From contig RCAB01000059.1 of assembly GCA_003640385.1 (NCBI GenBank), forward strand, positions 124,001 through 188,000: a stretch of 64,000 bases of DNA, read 5' to 3'. The stretch comes from Setaria digitata. Taxonomy: Eukaryota; Nematoda; Chromadorea; Rhabditida; Setariidae. The notes below the pieces were generated by a model, which ran no database searches, was not told the DNA's origin, and saw only the letters and a program-made list of their open reading frames with translations. Within the stretch, counting starts at the first letter, position 1, and each line of letters begins with the position of its first letter. Positions 50,841-63,383 of this stretch are shown here, piece by piece. The position numbers were made by a program, and so were the translations under genes.

Positions 50841-52097
50841 TTGCCATATCTTCTGATTTGGTCAATAACGGCAGTACTGTGACTGTTTCTTGTGGGAAAA
50901 AATGAACCTCCCAGTATAGAGAAAAACAAGAACTCACTGGAATTTGAAGTGAGAATTGGCTGAACTTTACTTGTACGGTTCTTCGTCAAACAGTAATCGA
51001 TTGCTGAAAAAAGAGCCGAACGAACGCAAAAGGAATCTGATCAGTGAGTAATTCAGATCGATTTTACATTTTGCAGCCTTAGGTTATCACTGGTTGGATC
51101 ATACAGTTTCTCTCCTCACTGATATCATACCTGTAAATGCTCGCTAATTTCTGATAAGCATTCAACAATGTGTGCTGAAACCAGTTTCACTGACCTGCCA
51201 AGGAGGAACGCTTGCCACTATTTTGTTGTGTGTAATACCATGAATGGTACAGTATTTCTGGCTTTCTTTCTCCTCTTTCAGTCTTTGATTAATCAAACAG
51301 AATTTTTATAAAACTGTTTGACAGGTTGAAGCAGCGATACAAGGATGCAAAGACGGCAAAAGTATCCTACATTTGGTCGTTCTTTGCTAGGTTGTTATGT
51401 TGGTTGATTGTTTTTTATTATATGTGCTTATTTCCCATTTCCGGTCTTGGACGGGCTTGTTTTCCGTTTCACATGAGCTGCACCTGAAAAAAAAGGTTCA
51501 AGAATACTTGGAAATGTACTGTTGCTTATGAACGCAACTTGAATAAGGAAGGAAAGCTTCATTAGAGTATGCAGCATATCAAATCTAATTCAAATTATCT
51601 GCATGGAAATTGGAATATGTATGCATAGTATGATTGAATCTTCTGTTTACACGATTTCATGAAGAGTAATGAGTGAATAATGTGGAATCTAAACATCTTA
51701 ATTTTTTTTCACCAATTTCAGCATAAAATTGCTTTAGCGAATGAATTGGGAATATATTTTTGCACTTATTGATCAAATTTTGTAGTGTAAAGCGTCGTGA
51801 AGTAACTAACTATTAATTAAGTATGTCACTGAAAGCGCCCATATATTTCGATGTCATTCCTATGAAAATTTATATATTTCTTGGATTTTTATGAAAGAAA
51901 AAACATCATTTGTTACATCAGTGGTATATTGTTTTGGTATTTTAGATATATAAATAAATACCTGAGGTGTTGAGCTGGGTACAATATGATTGAGTCCTTG
52001 TTGACAGTCACATTAGCATGGTCGAATGGATTTTAATTGATCCAAAAGAGGGACAGCGATTTTTTAAGAAAATAAATAAGCCGATTTAATGCAGACT

Positions 52098-52693
52098 TTA
52101 AAATAATGATTTTACACTTAAAGATTTATCCGTCGAATGGAGCTCTCGATATTGATCTCGAACTGGTCTTTCTCCACTCTTCAGAAGTAGTTCGTTTGCA
52201 TCACTGATTGTCAAGCTACTGTTATTTGGATTGTTCTGCTCACAATTCAAACTGGAATTGCGATATTACGGAATCGAGGAAATATGAATAAATTGGAATC
52301 ATACATGTATACAAACATCACACACAACACCAGCATTCAACCATTCTTGCTTGTGATCCATTCATGTTACGCATACCAATCTCCTCTGACGAAATTCTGA
52401 TGTCACAGTTGTTTTTTTTCTTCGTGGAAAAGTTTCAACTTCAGTTAATTAGATCTGACTGCATTTAATTCAAGTGTGAATTCAAAATTTAAAAAAATTA
52501 CTAGAGAGAAAAACTGCCATGTTGCATTTGTATAGAAGTTTTCCTTACTATTCACACTTTCCATATATTCGTATAAACTGATGTTCAAACTTTTAAGGTG
52601 CTTTTTTCTCTCCAACCGAATGTATGAGCGACTAGCATCATTCAGAATAAGCCACTGATTGTAAAATTTATCAGTGATAGCAGCCCGTGACAT
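52098..52693 (-). CDS. possible small gene, unrecognised
   Basis: Exon-like segment 52549-52693 starts MSRAAITDKFYNQWLILNDA and continues with SRSYIRLERKKHLKSL, then a GTAAGG donor. The ATG follows a TTTTAG acceptor by about 30 bases. Downstream, a second coding-like segment (NNPNNSSLTISDANELLLKS, GERPVRDQYRELHSTDKS) ends at the TAA at 52098. Joining them in frame needs a small 20-base exon near 52406-52425 and an acceptor near 52240, neither of which is compelling. Both segments look like real protein but I do not know the family. No membrane span is seen. Treat this as a candidate only. Confidence 0.33.
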
Positions 52694-55600
52694 TCTGCCT
52701 GATATATTTGAAGTATTTACTCTAAAATAATATCAAATTTTAGTGTTCCGCTCTCATTCTCCTTCTTCCTCACCGTTTGTGAAACACAAATTTCGTGGCA
52801 ATGCTTACTCACATCAAAGGACGGGTAGTGACCTTTTTCACGAGTGTGTCATCGTCCCGTAGAAAGCCATTTGTTATCAAGATGTCTCGACCGTTACCCG
52901 TGACAATCGGATCCCGTGTTCCTGTTCCCGTAAATCAACTCCGTTAATTGTCAGATGTGTAAACGTCAGCTTATTTTCTAATACTCGTTCCTGTCCCATA
53001 TAAATAAAATGACGGTGTCGGAAGTATATCAAAAATATAATTACTATTCGATCCTCAGTTTGCTTATACAATTTGTTTGGTTATTTAATGGTTAAATAAT
53101 CACACTTTAATCAAACTCGATTTATTTGTTTACCAAACTCATGCTCAATTTCCTTGCTGTTTAAATCATATCGCCTTTATACATTACCATGGATGATGGA
53201 TTTACAGTTTTCCAAAAAATGCTGCTGTTTAATCAACACTCAATTTCACAAACTTGTGCTTAAAATGAAACTTTTGCTTTATCAATAATTATGACTACAC
53301 TCCAAGGGTACAAACCTATTAATGCATCGTTTTATCTAACTATAACAACAACTAGCGTAATCCTTAACATATTATTTAATACCAACTAGACAACGTTGTA
53401 TATTACTTACAAACTTTACAGACAGTACCCACTATTGCTAATGTTTTCTTCATACTATTTTGTACTGCTAAATTTCTAATCGCCAAATTTATAAGCTGTA
53501 AATTGAACTTATCTATGTTCCTGTACGACATCTTGCTGATACTAAGTACTTCACCTAAGTAAAATAATGAAAGTTGCTCAGTCCTCTGCCTCTCTGTCTC
53601 TCTCGAACACTCTTCTTGTCACATCAATTTTGACGAAAAGAACAACTGAAATTGATAAGTCTTTCATTCGGCACTTTTCAGAAAAACAAGAACGATGTTT
53701 GTTTGATGCATTATTGGTATACGTTTAGGGTACTTCTTCCACCAACAAAAAATTTGACGCAAAACTCTAAAGTTTTCTTTCTTTAACCTATCTTAACAAG
53801 CAGATACTAAATGAAAAAAGCGAATTACTTACTTAAAGGAAAAAAAGTTCAGTTCATTGATTATTGCAAATTATTATTTATCCCTTCAGTTCTTGCAAAA
53901 TTTATTCTCTTAAATTTATTTTGTTAAAACAGCTTTTCCATTTTCGCTACAATGATAATAAAGCTTAAATCCGAAGTTTGCAATATTTCTTGAAAAAGTA
54001 TTGGTTATTAAATGTCTGATTATGTTAAAAAAAAAACTGATTATTAAACACAATTCGCCACTCTTCATTTCATTTCTCATAAATGCTAATTTATTTCTAA
54101 ACATTCTATCTGAAATCTTCTCGATGAATGGTGCCAATTGTCCGTCACCACCTAATTTTTCCGATCTAAAAATGATTCCTTTCTTTCCTTTTACTTTCTA
54201 TTCTGCATTGAAACACATTCCACAATTTTCCTATATTTAATTTAAAGTTTAAATAAATTTTACAGTTGTTGCAGATTTGATTAATACTTACAGAAATTCT
54301 ATTTTGAGTCACACCCAATTATCTTTACTTTTATGTAATTTATGTGATTTTGTTCTCTGTAATTTCACTTCAAGTAAAATAATCAAAAATTATTAAATTT
54401 TGTTTAGAATATTTAAAATCTACACTAATATTGCCTCGCGGCGCCTGATTTTACCCTTTTTCAATCACTTTCAATTGCTTACAGTAAGAGAAAGGGAAAA
54501 TCAGTCTATACTTTATTTTAAATTTATCCAAAGTTATATCAACTCCCGGTTAAATACTTCCTCATAATTAATTAATGAGGGGAAAATTTGACTGTTTACA
54601 CTCTGCATAACTCAGCATCTCGAACATATAACATTCTAAATTCTTATAATTATAAATAAATTGACAGAAATACAGAGAATAACTTAACAACATTTTGAAT
54701 GTTATGATAATATTTGCTTAGAGATGGATTTTTCACTGCACAATTGATTTGATAATTGCTGACGAATGTTAATAATCAGAATGATTCATTAATGATAGAG
54801 ACAAATTAAAATCTTGTCCAACTAGAAGCAGATTTATGGTAGCTGGTTTAATGGAACTATTAATTGTTTGATTGCATTATTAATACTTTTTGTCTTTCAA
54901 TTAAGAATTTTGTTGCCATTTAAGTTTTAAGTGTTAATGTCCCTTTTTTTTTTTTTTTTTAAGAACTATTGTACAATCAATAACAATCGCTTTCTCTGTG
55001 AATGTAACATTTCTTAAACCCTTTTCTACTTTTTTTTTCGATTAATTATAAGAAGTTGGCATTTCTATTTCATTCGATAATTTTTGGCTTTCCAATTCTT
55101 TACACTCTCTTCTCATTTCTTTAAATTTCAAACATTTCAAAATAATTTTCTGCTCTTTATTGCTCAAAAAAAACTGTTTTCTTACAGCTCGCTTCCTTTT
55201 TTTTTGAAAAAATATTTCGCTGTGATATATTTTTGCAACGGCAAGCGTCCATTTTGTATGCACACCATAGCGAAAATATTCCTGCGAACAAAAAAAACTT
55301 ATTGTTCATTACTACTGTAATTAATATCACACAAATATTTTACTCTGTTTTGCTATGTAAAGCATTATTTGATCAGAAAAGTTCATGCAATTTAGATAAT
55401 TAATTTTGATGAATTTCTACCAAACAAAGTTAACTTTCCGAAAGTTAGGTGAAAATTACTTGTTAAAAAATTGTTATTTTTCGTTTGGAAGTTACATTAA
55501 ACAAAGATTGTTATGGTTGATTTAACTAAATGACAAGAGTTTTATTCATTTTCAATTTACAATTTGGCGACCATTGTGCTATCTTCGTTAATATATGCAT

Positions 55601-56701
55601 GAAAAGGTTTATTTTGATGAATCGTATCATTGTTATCAGTAGGGTGTACTGGATGATATCTCTTCATTTTAACATTACTACTGACATTTTAATTAATCAT
55701 TTCAATGATTTCACAACCATTAATGTGATCAAAGTGCCATTATAAACAATAATATCATCATTATACTTCTGTTACCATCACTAACATCATCTCCATACTT
55801 CTGTTATAACATTATCATATTTGTAAAGCTTTCATCATTTTATCAGAAATTGAATTAGTTGAAAATCAATTTGTTTTCACCATTTTGCATCTCCTTATTA
55901 AAAACTTTTAATTTTAGCATGCTGATATTCTGTAAAAGCCTCATTTTAAATTGCCTTTATTAAAATTTATCAATAAGGAAAAAGGTATTAGTAACTAAAT
56001 ACACTGCATCACTAAACAAAACTTACATCGTATTTCCATTACAGTTCACTTGCCTTCCGAAGGTCTGAGCTTTGTTTCAATTCTTTAATGAAATGAATAA
56101 AAATATTTTAATCTCCATGGAATTAGCCTTCAGATGAGAACAGTATATGTTCATCGGAGATTCATTTCGCTGTACAATGTGTTTGATTTCCGCACTAAAT
56201 TTATCATTCTATTTCATCGGACCCCTAAACACCTTCACTGCTCCTCTTGTGAATATATTTGAAAAGCTCATGTCCTGCCTTTTCACTCTCAATTAACTTC
56301 TGTGCTTCGACACATATCTGTTTTTGAAAATTAAGTCTCGAAAATCAGAAGTTCTCTTTTTATTTTATTCATGTGACAAAAAGGTAATCAATAAAGTAAC
56401 AGAACGTTTTGCTTGCTCGACATTTACGTTTTTCTTATTTAATAAAAATTTCTCGCAACTAAGTCATAATTAGATAGTTTGGTGGTTTCGTTGCACATAA
56501 TTTTGATTTATCATTTCGAAACTGATTTTCAACTTTCCGCTTTTTTTTTTTGTTTTTTTTTGTTTTTTTTTTTTGTTGCAGATACTGACTGAATGTCAGT
56601 GATCTGACTTAATTTGATAATTTAACGAAAAGGAGTAATTCAGTTCTTCGGCAGTATTTTGTATATGTGTAGGCATTCCTTCGACCAGTAACCTCACATC
56701 G

Positions 56702-56949
56702 ATGTCATCCATTTTGCGAAAATTATTCAGAAGTGAAACTAAAAAAGTTACGCAGAAAAATTCCATAACTGGACGAAATAACAGCTTTGTAAGTTAGCTT
56801 TTTCATTTAACAAGTTGCTGTTAAGTGAATATTAAGTAATTATGTAAAGCGGTTATATGCAGGAATAAACCAAACATTACATATATATTTGTTAAACAAT
56901 AGTAAACCAGTATCAAATTATTTGTTAAATGAATTAATTATATATATAT

Positions 56950-57007
<58 letters not shown>

Positions 57008-58964
57008 AAATAATAGTAAATCTCAGAGTAGAATAATTTTTGCAGCCAGTACCTTACTTATCGAAATTGGAAGGCAATCAGTTACAACCTGGTCAATCAC
57101 TAATTGTTCGAGGATACATCATTGGTTTTTTTTTTCTCTTTTTTTTCAATGTTCTGGGATGTTTAAGGTACAGGAAAATTACCAATTAGCGAAGACAGTG
57201 GCATTTGTCATTATTTTCCGGTTAGAAATGTGATGATGGATTATCAAAATATGCGGAAGAGAAACATTTGAAATCCTTGAAAATATTTCATAATATATGT
57301 GCAGTTGGACATAAAAAAGTCAAAGTAATTCATGTTTTGAAATTCTGAAATGTTATCAAGAGTGAGTTTAAGGCCGTAATGAATTTATTATAAATCTGAC
57401 AAACGGTTCAAAGGTGGAAAAGGAGGAAGAGAATGATACTCTCGACAATCGACTTCTTGCTATTCGAGCTAATATTGCCCTTAAAAGAATTTATTTGAAT
57501 GCTTGCATTGACGGGGAATGGGGAAGGTGTGGTTTTTTTCTTCTTTTCTCTCAGAATTTTACCAAGAATTTTGAAGACTTTTGAAATTTTTCTTCAAAAA
57601 GAAAATAATTTTTAGAGAAGGTTCAGTGAAGCACAAATGGACGCCTGGTGACGAATTCGATATACGAATTAGATGTCATGAGAAATATTTTGAGGTAAAT
57701 TTCAAAAATTTTCAGTCATGTTGAGAAATAATTCATTTTAGACGTCCTTTACATCATAGTTTTGGAAGAATAATTTTTTCCGTTTTTTCCCAAAATTCTT
57801 CTTTTTGATATTATTATGAAGAATACTATACTATTCATCTGTAAATGCAAAGCTGATGGGAAGGTAACTAATCAATTAGATGAGAAATTATTTAAAAAAT
57901 TTCAGATATTTGCTGACCATAAATTACTAGCAAAATTCGCATACTACGTACCGATTTCAAACATTTCACATATATATATGAATGGTGATGCCGAATTATA
58001 TACAGTTTCGTGGGAAGGGAAATATTACGTAAGTTTATTGAGTAGCTTTTACAGAAGTATTATGAAAATTTACGCAGAACCTATGGGCGACATCTTTCTG
58101 AATAAAACTGAAATCTGTATTCATGTGGAATATTTCCTGTTTCGAATTTCGCAATATCAGCTTTAATGCCAGATTAATTTGGAAAATTTCGAAATTAAAT
58201 TTACAATAAACGGTTGGGAGGTTCCTTTGCATTTGTTCTGGCAGTGATATTAACTGCAAGCTGAATTGTTAATAATTACAGCAAGTTCCTTATACAGCAG
58301 ATATCCCGGGAAATTTCTATCCAGGACGAAAGCTTTATGTATCAGCAGTTGCCAAGAAGCGAGCCAAACAGTTCGTGGTGGATTTTCATTCCGGTAATGA
58401 CGTAGCATTCAGATTCAACCCACGAATCGCCGAAAAAGTAGGTGGCTATATGAAGTGGGTTCAATAGTTCTTCAGTACATTTTATGAAATCACGCACAAT
58501 GAAGACGAACACTGACTCCATTAGTCTGAACAATGTTTTAAATTAATGAATAGTTTTATTTCTACACCTAACAAGAAATACCCTGAAAACTAAGAAAGTA
58601 ATGAAGTGAGATTGTTGGATAAATTTAGAAAAAGTTTCAGAAATTGATTCGGAATACTCGTTCTGAGGAACGATGGGGAACGGAAGAAAAAGACTTGGAG
58701 ATGCAATTTCCGTTCAAGAAGAAACGTGGCTTTGACTTACTGTTTTACTGTGAAGAGAATCGATTTCTTGTTAGTTTATCCTCTTTTTTTCTTTGTAAAA
58801 CAGAAGTTTCTTGGTCAGTTTACGAAAAGACTTCACTTGAGTGGTTGCAGTGTCACGTGGATGACTGTCTTGTGTGTTCTTTCACACATCGAATGTCACC
58901 CCGAGATATCGATAAGCTCTCAATCGACGGTGATATCGAATTACAGGGAGTACACCTCAAGTGA
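56702..58964 (+). CDS. tandem-repeat galectin
   Basis: Beta-galactoside-binding family protein with two carbohydrate recognition domains, as in C. elegans LEC proteins. Exons: 56702-56788, 57046-57124, 57373-57526, 57616-57694, 57906-58028, 58282-58437, 58641-58769 and 58851-58964, giving 306 residues. A basic leader of about 29 residues precedes the domains. Domain 1 runs from PVPYLSKLEGNQLQPGQSL through CIDGEWGREG, KWTPGDEFDIRI and ISHIYMNGDAEL. Domain 2 runs from VPYTADIPGNFYPGRKLYVS through FRFNPRIAEKK, ERWGTEEK, FPFKKKRGFDLLFY, MSPRDIDKLSIDGDIELQGV and the end. The sugar-binding His-x-Asn-x-Arg is altered: domain 2 has RFNPR (His to Arg) and domain 1 has RANIA (His and second Arg lost). 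The stacking Trp is present in both. Binding specificity may therefore differ from classic galectins. No signal peptide, as usual in the family. Exon 1 is less certain than the rest. Confidence 0.92.
56939..57002. repeat. (AT)n tract in galectin intron 1
   Basis: About 60 bases of nearly pure AT dinucleotide, broken once by AAA. It is flanked by a short direct repeat (TTTGTTAAAcAATAGTAAA near 56888 and TTTGTTAAAtAATAGTAAA near 57002), which suggests the tract expanded or inserted inside a duplicated site. The galectin exon 2 acceptor lies some 40 bases downstream. Confidence 0.85.
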
Positions 58965-59867
58965 AACTCATTTTCGTTTTCACTCCTACATTCTTTTTTC
59001 TCTCTCTCTCTCTCTCACACACGCACACGTGTCATTTACACTTCTATTCGTTTTCACTTGAATATTTTGGCCGAATTTTTCTCTTACATTTTAATAGTAA
59101 TAGGAAACTCATCGAGAATCGGCCTATGCTAAACCGAAAGAGCGACCCGAAGTAACTGTAGAGGTCTGTTAAGAACTCATTACTTCCCGTACCAAATAAG
59201 ATGCTAAACATTTAAATAGTTAACAATAAGGCTTCAATACGAATGAGCTCGTACTACGCTGAGATTTCTATTTCTGTCAAATAATAAAAGGCCCACCTCT
59301 CCTAACTTGGCTTCTGAGCTCATTCTTTTCGTAGTTACATCCTTCTTCTTTGAAAAGAGTACCTTGTTTCGTTTTCTTCCAATACGAACCTTAAAATAGA
59401 TTGTAATGTATTCTTTTCCTTTTCTACCCTGCAGTTTTTAAGTTTTTACTTGTTCATTTTCATCTCACTTACTCATATAGGCGAAAAAGTAGCATTGAAC
59501 ATAGTACGTGAAGACGTCAAAATAATCATGTTCATGAAATAGAGCGTAACTTGTGAAAATATTTTAAAAAGATAGAGCTAATTTCTAATTTGCATCTTGT
59601 ATTTTAAAATTCCATCCTGTGACAGCAATAACAAAAAATGAATCCATTTAAAATATCGCATTATCTATGCACCGAAAATGATATATAATCATGTAGTGAT
59701 TAGAAGTAAGCATTAGTGAGACGAACAGATTTTTAAAACAGTTATGTATCTTTCCTTATGTTCACAAAGTGAAATACTGAGCAAGCCAACTGTTAAATTT
59801 CGAAAATCAACAAAAATTATTAGCAAGATAATTGAGAAAAACGAAAGAAAGAGAAAAAATGGATATA
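58965..59867. other. gap between convergent galectin and epoxide hydrolase genes
   Basis: Holds the 3' ends of two convergent genes. A CT/CA-rich run lies at about 58998-59030. An AATAAA-like motif near 59281 (AATAATAAAAG) could serve the galectin. No other gene is seen. Confidence 0.45.
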
Positions 59868-62857
59868 TCAATGAAGTTCGATCGTTTTGACGAATTTGAT
59901 AATGTCACTAGCAAGAAGTTTTGGCTCCTCAAAGGCAGCGAAATGTCCTCCGGCTTTGATTTCAGTGTAACTTGTCAAGTTATACATGATGCGCATTATT
60001 TCTTCCGGCTGTTTGGCAAGATCCTCTGGAAACGCCGCGTAACCGGTTGGGACAGTGATGTATGGACTGCAAAATAATGAACTGATTGATAATTTAAGAT
60101 GCATGGCCAAATACGCTTGTCCTATCAGATGTTCTAAAGCCCATATAGGTAGGCGGAGTCAGACAGTTTAATAGATCACAAAAAGTTCCACTGTGATAAT
60201 TCAGGAAAAAACGGTAAGTTTAAAACAAATTTACTTCAAGCTATAAAGCTTCAGTGGATCCTGGAAATGTTCCTTATAAAGTCTGACGGCGTTCACTATA
60301 TTACCGTTGAACCAATAAACCGAAACTATGGTCAACAACTCATCCAACGTGAATTTTCTGAAAAACCGAATGAATTTCAGTTCTAATATGCCATATACTT
60401 TTAAACTGAAACATAATAACTCGAGAAGTAACAATAAATTGCCTCGTAAGTCCGCCATCATGCAGCGATCGGTAGGTGGTATTTGTACCGGAAGAAAACT
60501 TTTCCAGAATATAAGCTGCCAAGCCTATCGGCGAATCACTAAGTGCTGCTCCTAAAACATTATTAGACTAACATGAAAATATCTGAAATTATGTTATCAA
60601 AACTCTGATTTAAACTGATCAATCTCTTAAAAGTGCCATATGTGATTTTTAAATTTATTTCATCCGATTATTGAAATAATTCAAGCACAATAATTTCACG
60701 TTCTTGTAACTCTTTGCTGACTTTAAATTAATTATAAAATTTTGAAAAGGAATAGCAAAAAGAGATGAAAATCGATAAAATGATCTTAATGAAGACATTT
60801 TGAAAGGATTTTGAAATCATTACCAACAGTGTCCGGTTTTGTCGCCTGAATATGCATGTATCCTGTTTCTTCAAGAATATCTTTCAAAAAGGCGCCTGCA
60901 GGTTGGTGATGGAATGTTTCGGAAGAATAAGCTAATCTCGGCACTACTGCACCAAATATTTCATAGAGTAGTGCTTTCCACGTGAATATCAGCGCCATGT
61001 TTAGGTGTAAACCAATAACACTGCAAATTTAAACTGTAGTAATTAGTGTTAATAATTCTTAATTCGAAATGTGAAACGAAATTTAGAATTTAATGAAGAG
61101 AAAGAGTAGAAGGGAAAGGTAAATTTGTTGTTAATACGACCTAATTTAATTTAATAGAAATAGGAAATGCTCCATATTGACAGGAAGGAACGACACAGCT
61201 TTATATTCTCTAAAATCTCCTAAAAACAAACTTCTCAGGGTAATAGAAGGCAATGCTAGTGGCAATAGCGCTACCCCAATCTCCACCTTGCAGTAGATAC
61301 CTCGAGAATCCCAAACGAATCATTAGTTTGTTGAATATTCTTGCGGCTGCTTCTTGATCAAACCCTGTAAAATTTCACACTTTCCTAGCTGAGGAATTTC
61401 ACAAGAAAAAAATCAATCCTACTTTTACAATTTGTGTTGACTTATAGTTGGTGGAAATTGATACCTTAAAACAAATTCTATGAAAATTCAACGAACTTGT
61501 CCTAAAAAAGCAATTGGAAGTGAAACGAATGATAAACTTAGCAATTGTAGCACTGCAAGTGATTTGAAATATGAAAGTTGGAACCATACAAAGTTTCACG
61601 TAACTCAACTTGCTAGGAATCATCTCATCGTTCTAGTTTACTATCATTGCAACTGTGACATACTGCAATCTTGGTGATCGGATGACGCTGTCAAGAAGCT
61701 AAAGGTTAGTTACTATTCTTTTACTTCCAGTGTGTTTGATGCTTTTTTTTTCCGCCATGATGGTAAACCTCTCTAGGTAATCGTAAAATCTCACCTGTTT
61801 TCATTGGCGCAGAGGACCATCCGAATCCAGGAATTGATGGTGCTATCACTTCAAAGGCCACATTTATATCAGATCCAATTTGTTGAATCGGGTCTATCAG
61901 TTTCGGAATTATTTTAAGGAATTCAAATACATTTCCTGGCCAACCATGCAATAATAGCAGTGGAACAACAAGTTGATAACTATTTTGTGTAGGTTTGGCA
62001 CGGATAAAGTGTATCTGTGGAAATAAAAGAATATCAATTTCATCAAAGAAATTCTTTGTTCGGTCATTAGCAACTCTCTATCAGTTGCCTCCTTTAAAAT
62101 TTACTACTTGTGCAACAAAAGTAGCAAGTAAAGAGAGATGAGAAAGTACAGTGAGGAATGATATGATTAAGAGAAACATACCTTGAGGCCCTCAATTTCG
62201 GTAGTGAAATGAGGCACAGTGTTTATGATTTCTTCATGATATCTCCAATTGTATTTTTTAAGCCAGTAACTAGCCACATGTTTAAGATATTCACCATTGA
62301 AACCGTTTGAGAAATCATTCCGATCTTCCAGTGGTTCGTAGCTAATCCGAGCATTTTTTAAACGAGATTGTAAATCCTGAATAAATTTTCCTCTTAAATT
62401 TATGTCTGAAGAACAAATATGGTAGCTGTAAAAAAGCTTCAGATCACAACCTAAAATGACTTGCCTCTAAAGCTTCTTCGGAAACAATAACTTTAAAAGG
62501 TAGAATGCGCTCATCGTCCGCCCGTTTCTCTCCACTGCCAAACCATCCATCGGAAGGCAAAGTATGCTAAAAACTTTGCTAATTTAAGCAACTAGAATTT
62601 GTAAGTCCAGCAGACTACCAATTTGCAACGTGTATTTAATCTGAAATCATAAAACGGAAGTCATTCATTGGCACTAATTGTCCTTTGCTACAATGCTTCT
62701 TTTGAAACAACTGCAAAATAATGCTGAAAAGCTAAACAATTTGGAACAGTAAACTCACTGAAGTACTATTAAAGTCACTGCTGACTTTATAAACAACATA
62801 AGAAATAATTGCAGCGGATGCGACCACAATTAACCGCAATGAATAATAATTACTCAT
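59868..62857 (-). CDS. microsomal-type epoxide hydrolase
   Basis: Alpha/beta hydrolase that opens epoxides to diols at the endoplasmic reticulum membrane; related to mammalian EPHX1 and insect juvenile hormone epoxide hydrolases. Exons: 62759-62857, 62465-62566, 62182-62376, 61795-62014, 61232-61364, 60824-61020, 60443-60551, 60235-60357 and 59868-60066. The product is 458 residues, against 455 in human. Residues 8-23 (LRLIVVASAAIISYVV) form an N-terminal membrane anchor. The EHN domain follows (LPFKVIVSEEALEDLQSRL, YLKHVASYWLKKYNWR). The oxyanion segment is HGWPG at 155-159. The nucleophile is Asp234 in QGGDWGS, the base is His434 in AGGHFAAFEEP, and the acid Glu lies in NAVRLYKEHF. All catalytic residues are present, so an active enzyme is expected. 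Two introns have GC donors: after exon 2 (GAG/GCAAGT) and after exon 7 (GAG/GCAATT). Its natural substrate cannot be inferred. Confidence 0.95.
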
Positions 62858-63345
62858 CGCGGAAGCTTCCTTGCTACCGTAAAAATCGATTTATTTGGTT
62901 ACTGAAATAGTGTCATTCTCTATCACCTACTTATTAAGAAAGTGAATTTTGAGTAAAATGCGATTTAATTAAATAGACTTGGATGATGAAACGGTTACTA
63001 TCTTCATCGTTTCAAAAATCTGGAAAAGAATTATTCGTAAAATTTCTAATTCTAATTAAACTAACTTGCTGTATTGCCGTTGATGGTTGTTTGCTCACTT
63101 TACAAATGTTGCATTAGGGTCAAATTGAAGGTCACGAAACCGAAATTATGGCTGTTGAGAATTAGTGAAATGAATAGACAAGTGCGAAGATAGGTTTTTA
63201 AATCACTGAAGTTAAGAGGCGTAGGAGAGGAAAAAATTGTTATTGTTGGGAACAAAGCTATCGATCATGGATCATTCATTTATCATATTCATTGTGAATG
63301 GCAACTTTAACATTTTAATTTCTTAGTTCATTATATATAATGAAC

Positions 63346-63383
<38 letters not shown>

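Larger units (their letters stand above)
48646..56701. other. 8 kb gene-poor region
   Basis: Between U2AF35 and the galectin gene I find only a weak two-to-three-exon candidate (52098-52693), a local duplication (50613-50840) and T-rich runs near 54940 and 56540-56575. A minus-strand frame at 50753-50989 includes one hydrophobic segment (QVAFVSLALSLAGIIYATIR). It lies in the duplicated sequence and has no support as a gene. Confidence 0.45.

Noticed and set aside
50753..50989. small single-span membrane protein on the minus strand
   Set aside because: The hydrophobic stretch falls in a local duplication and there is no splice or start-site support.
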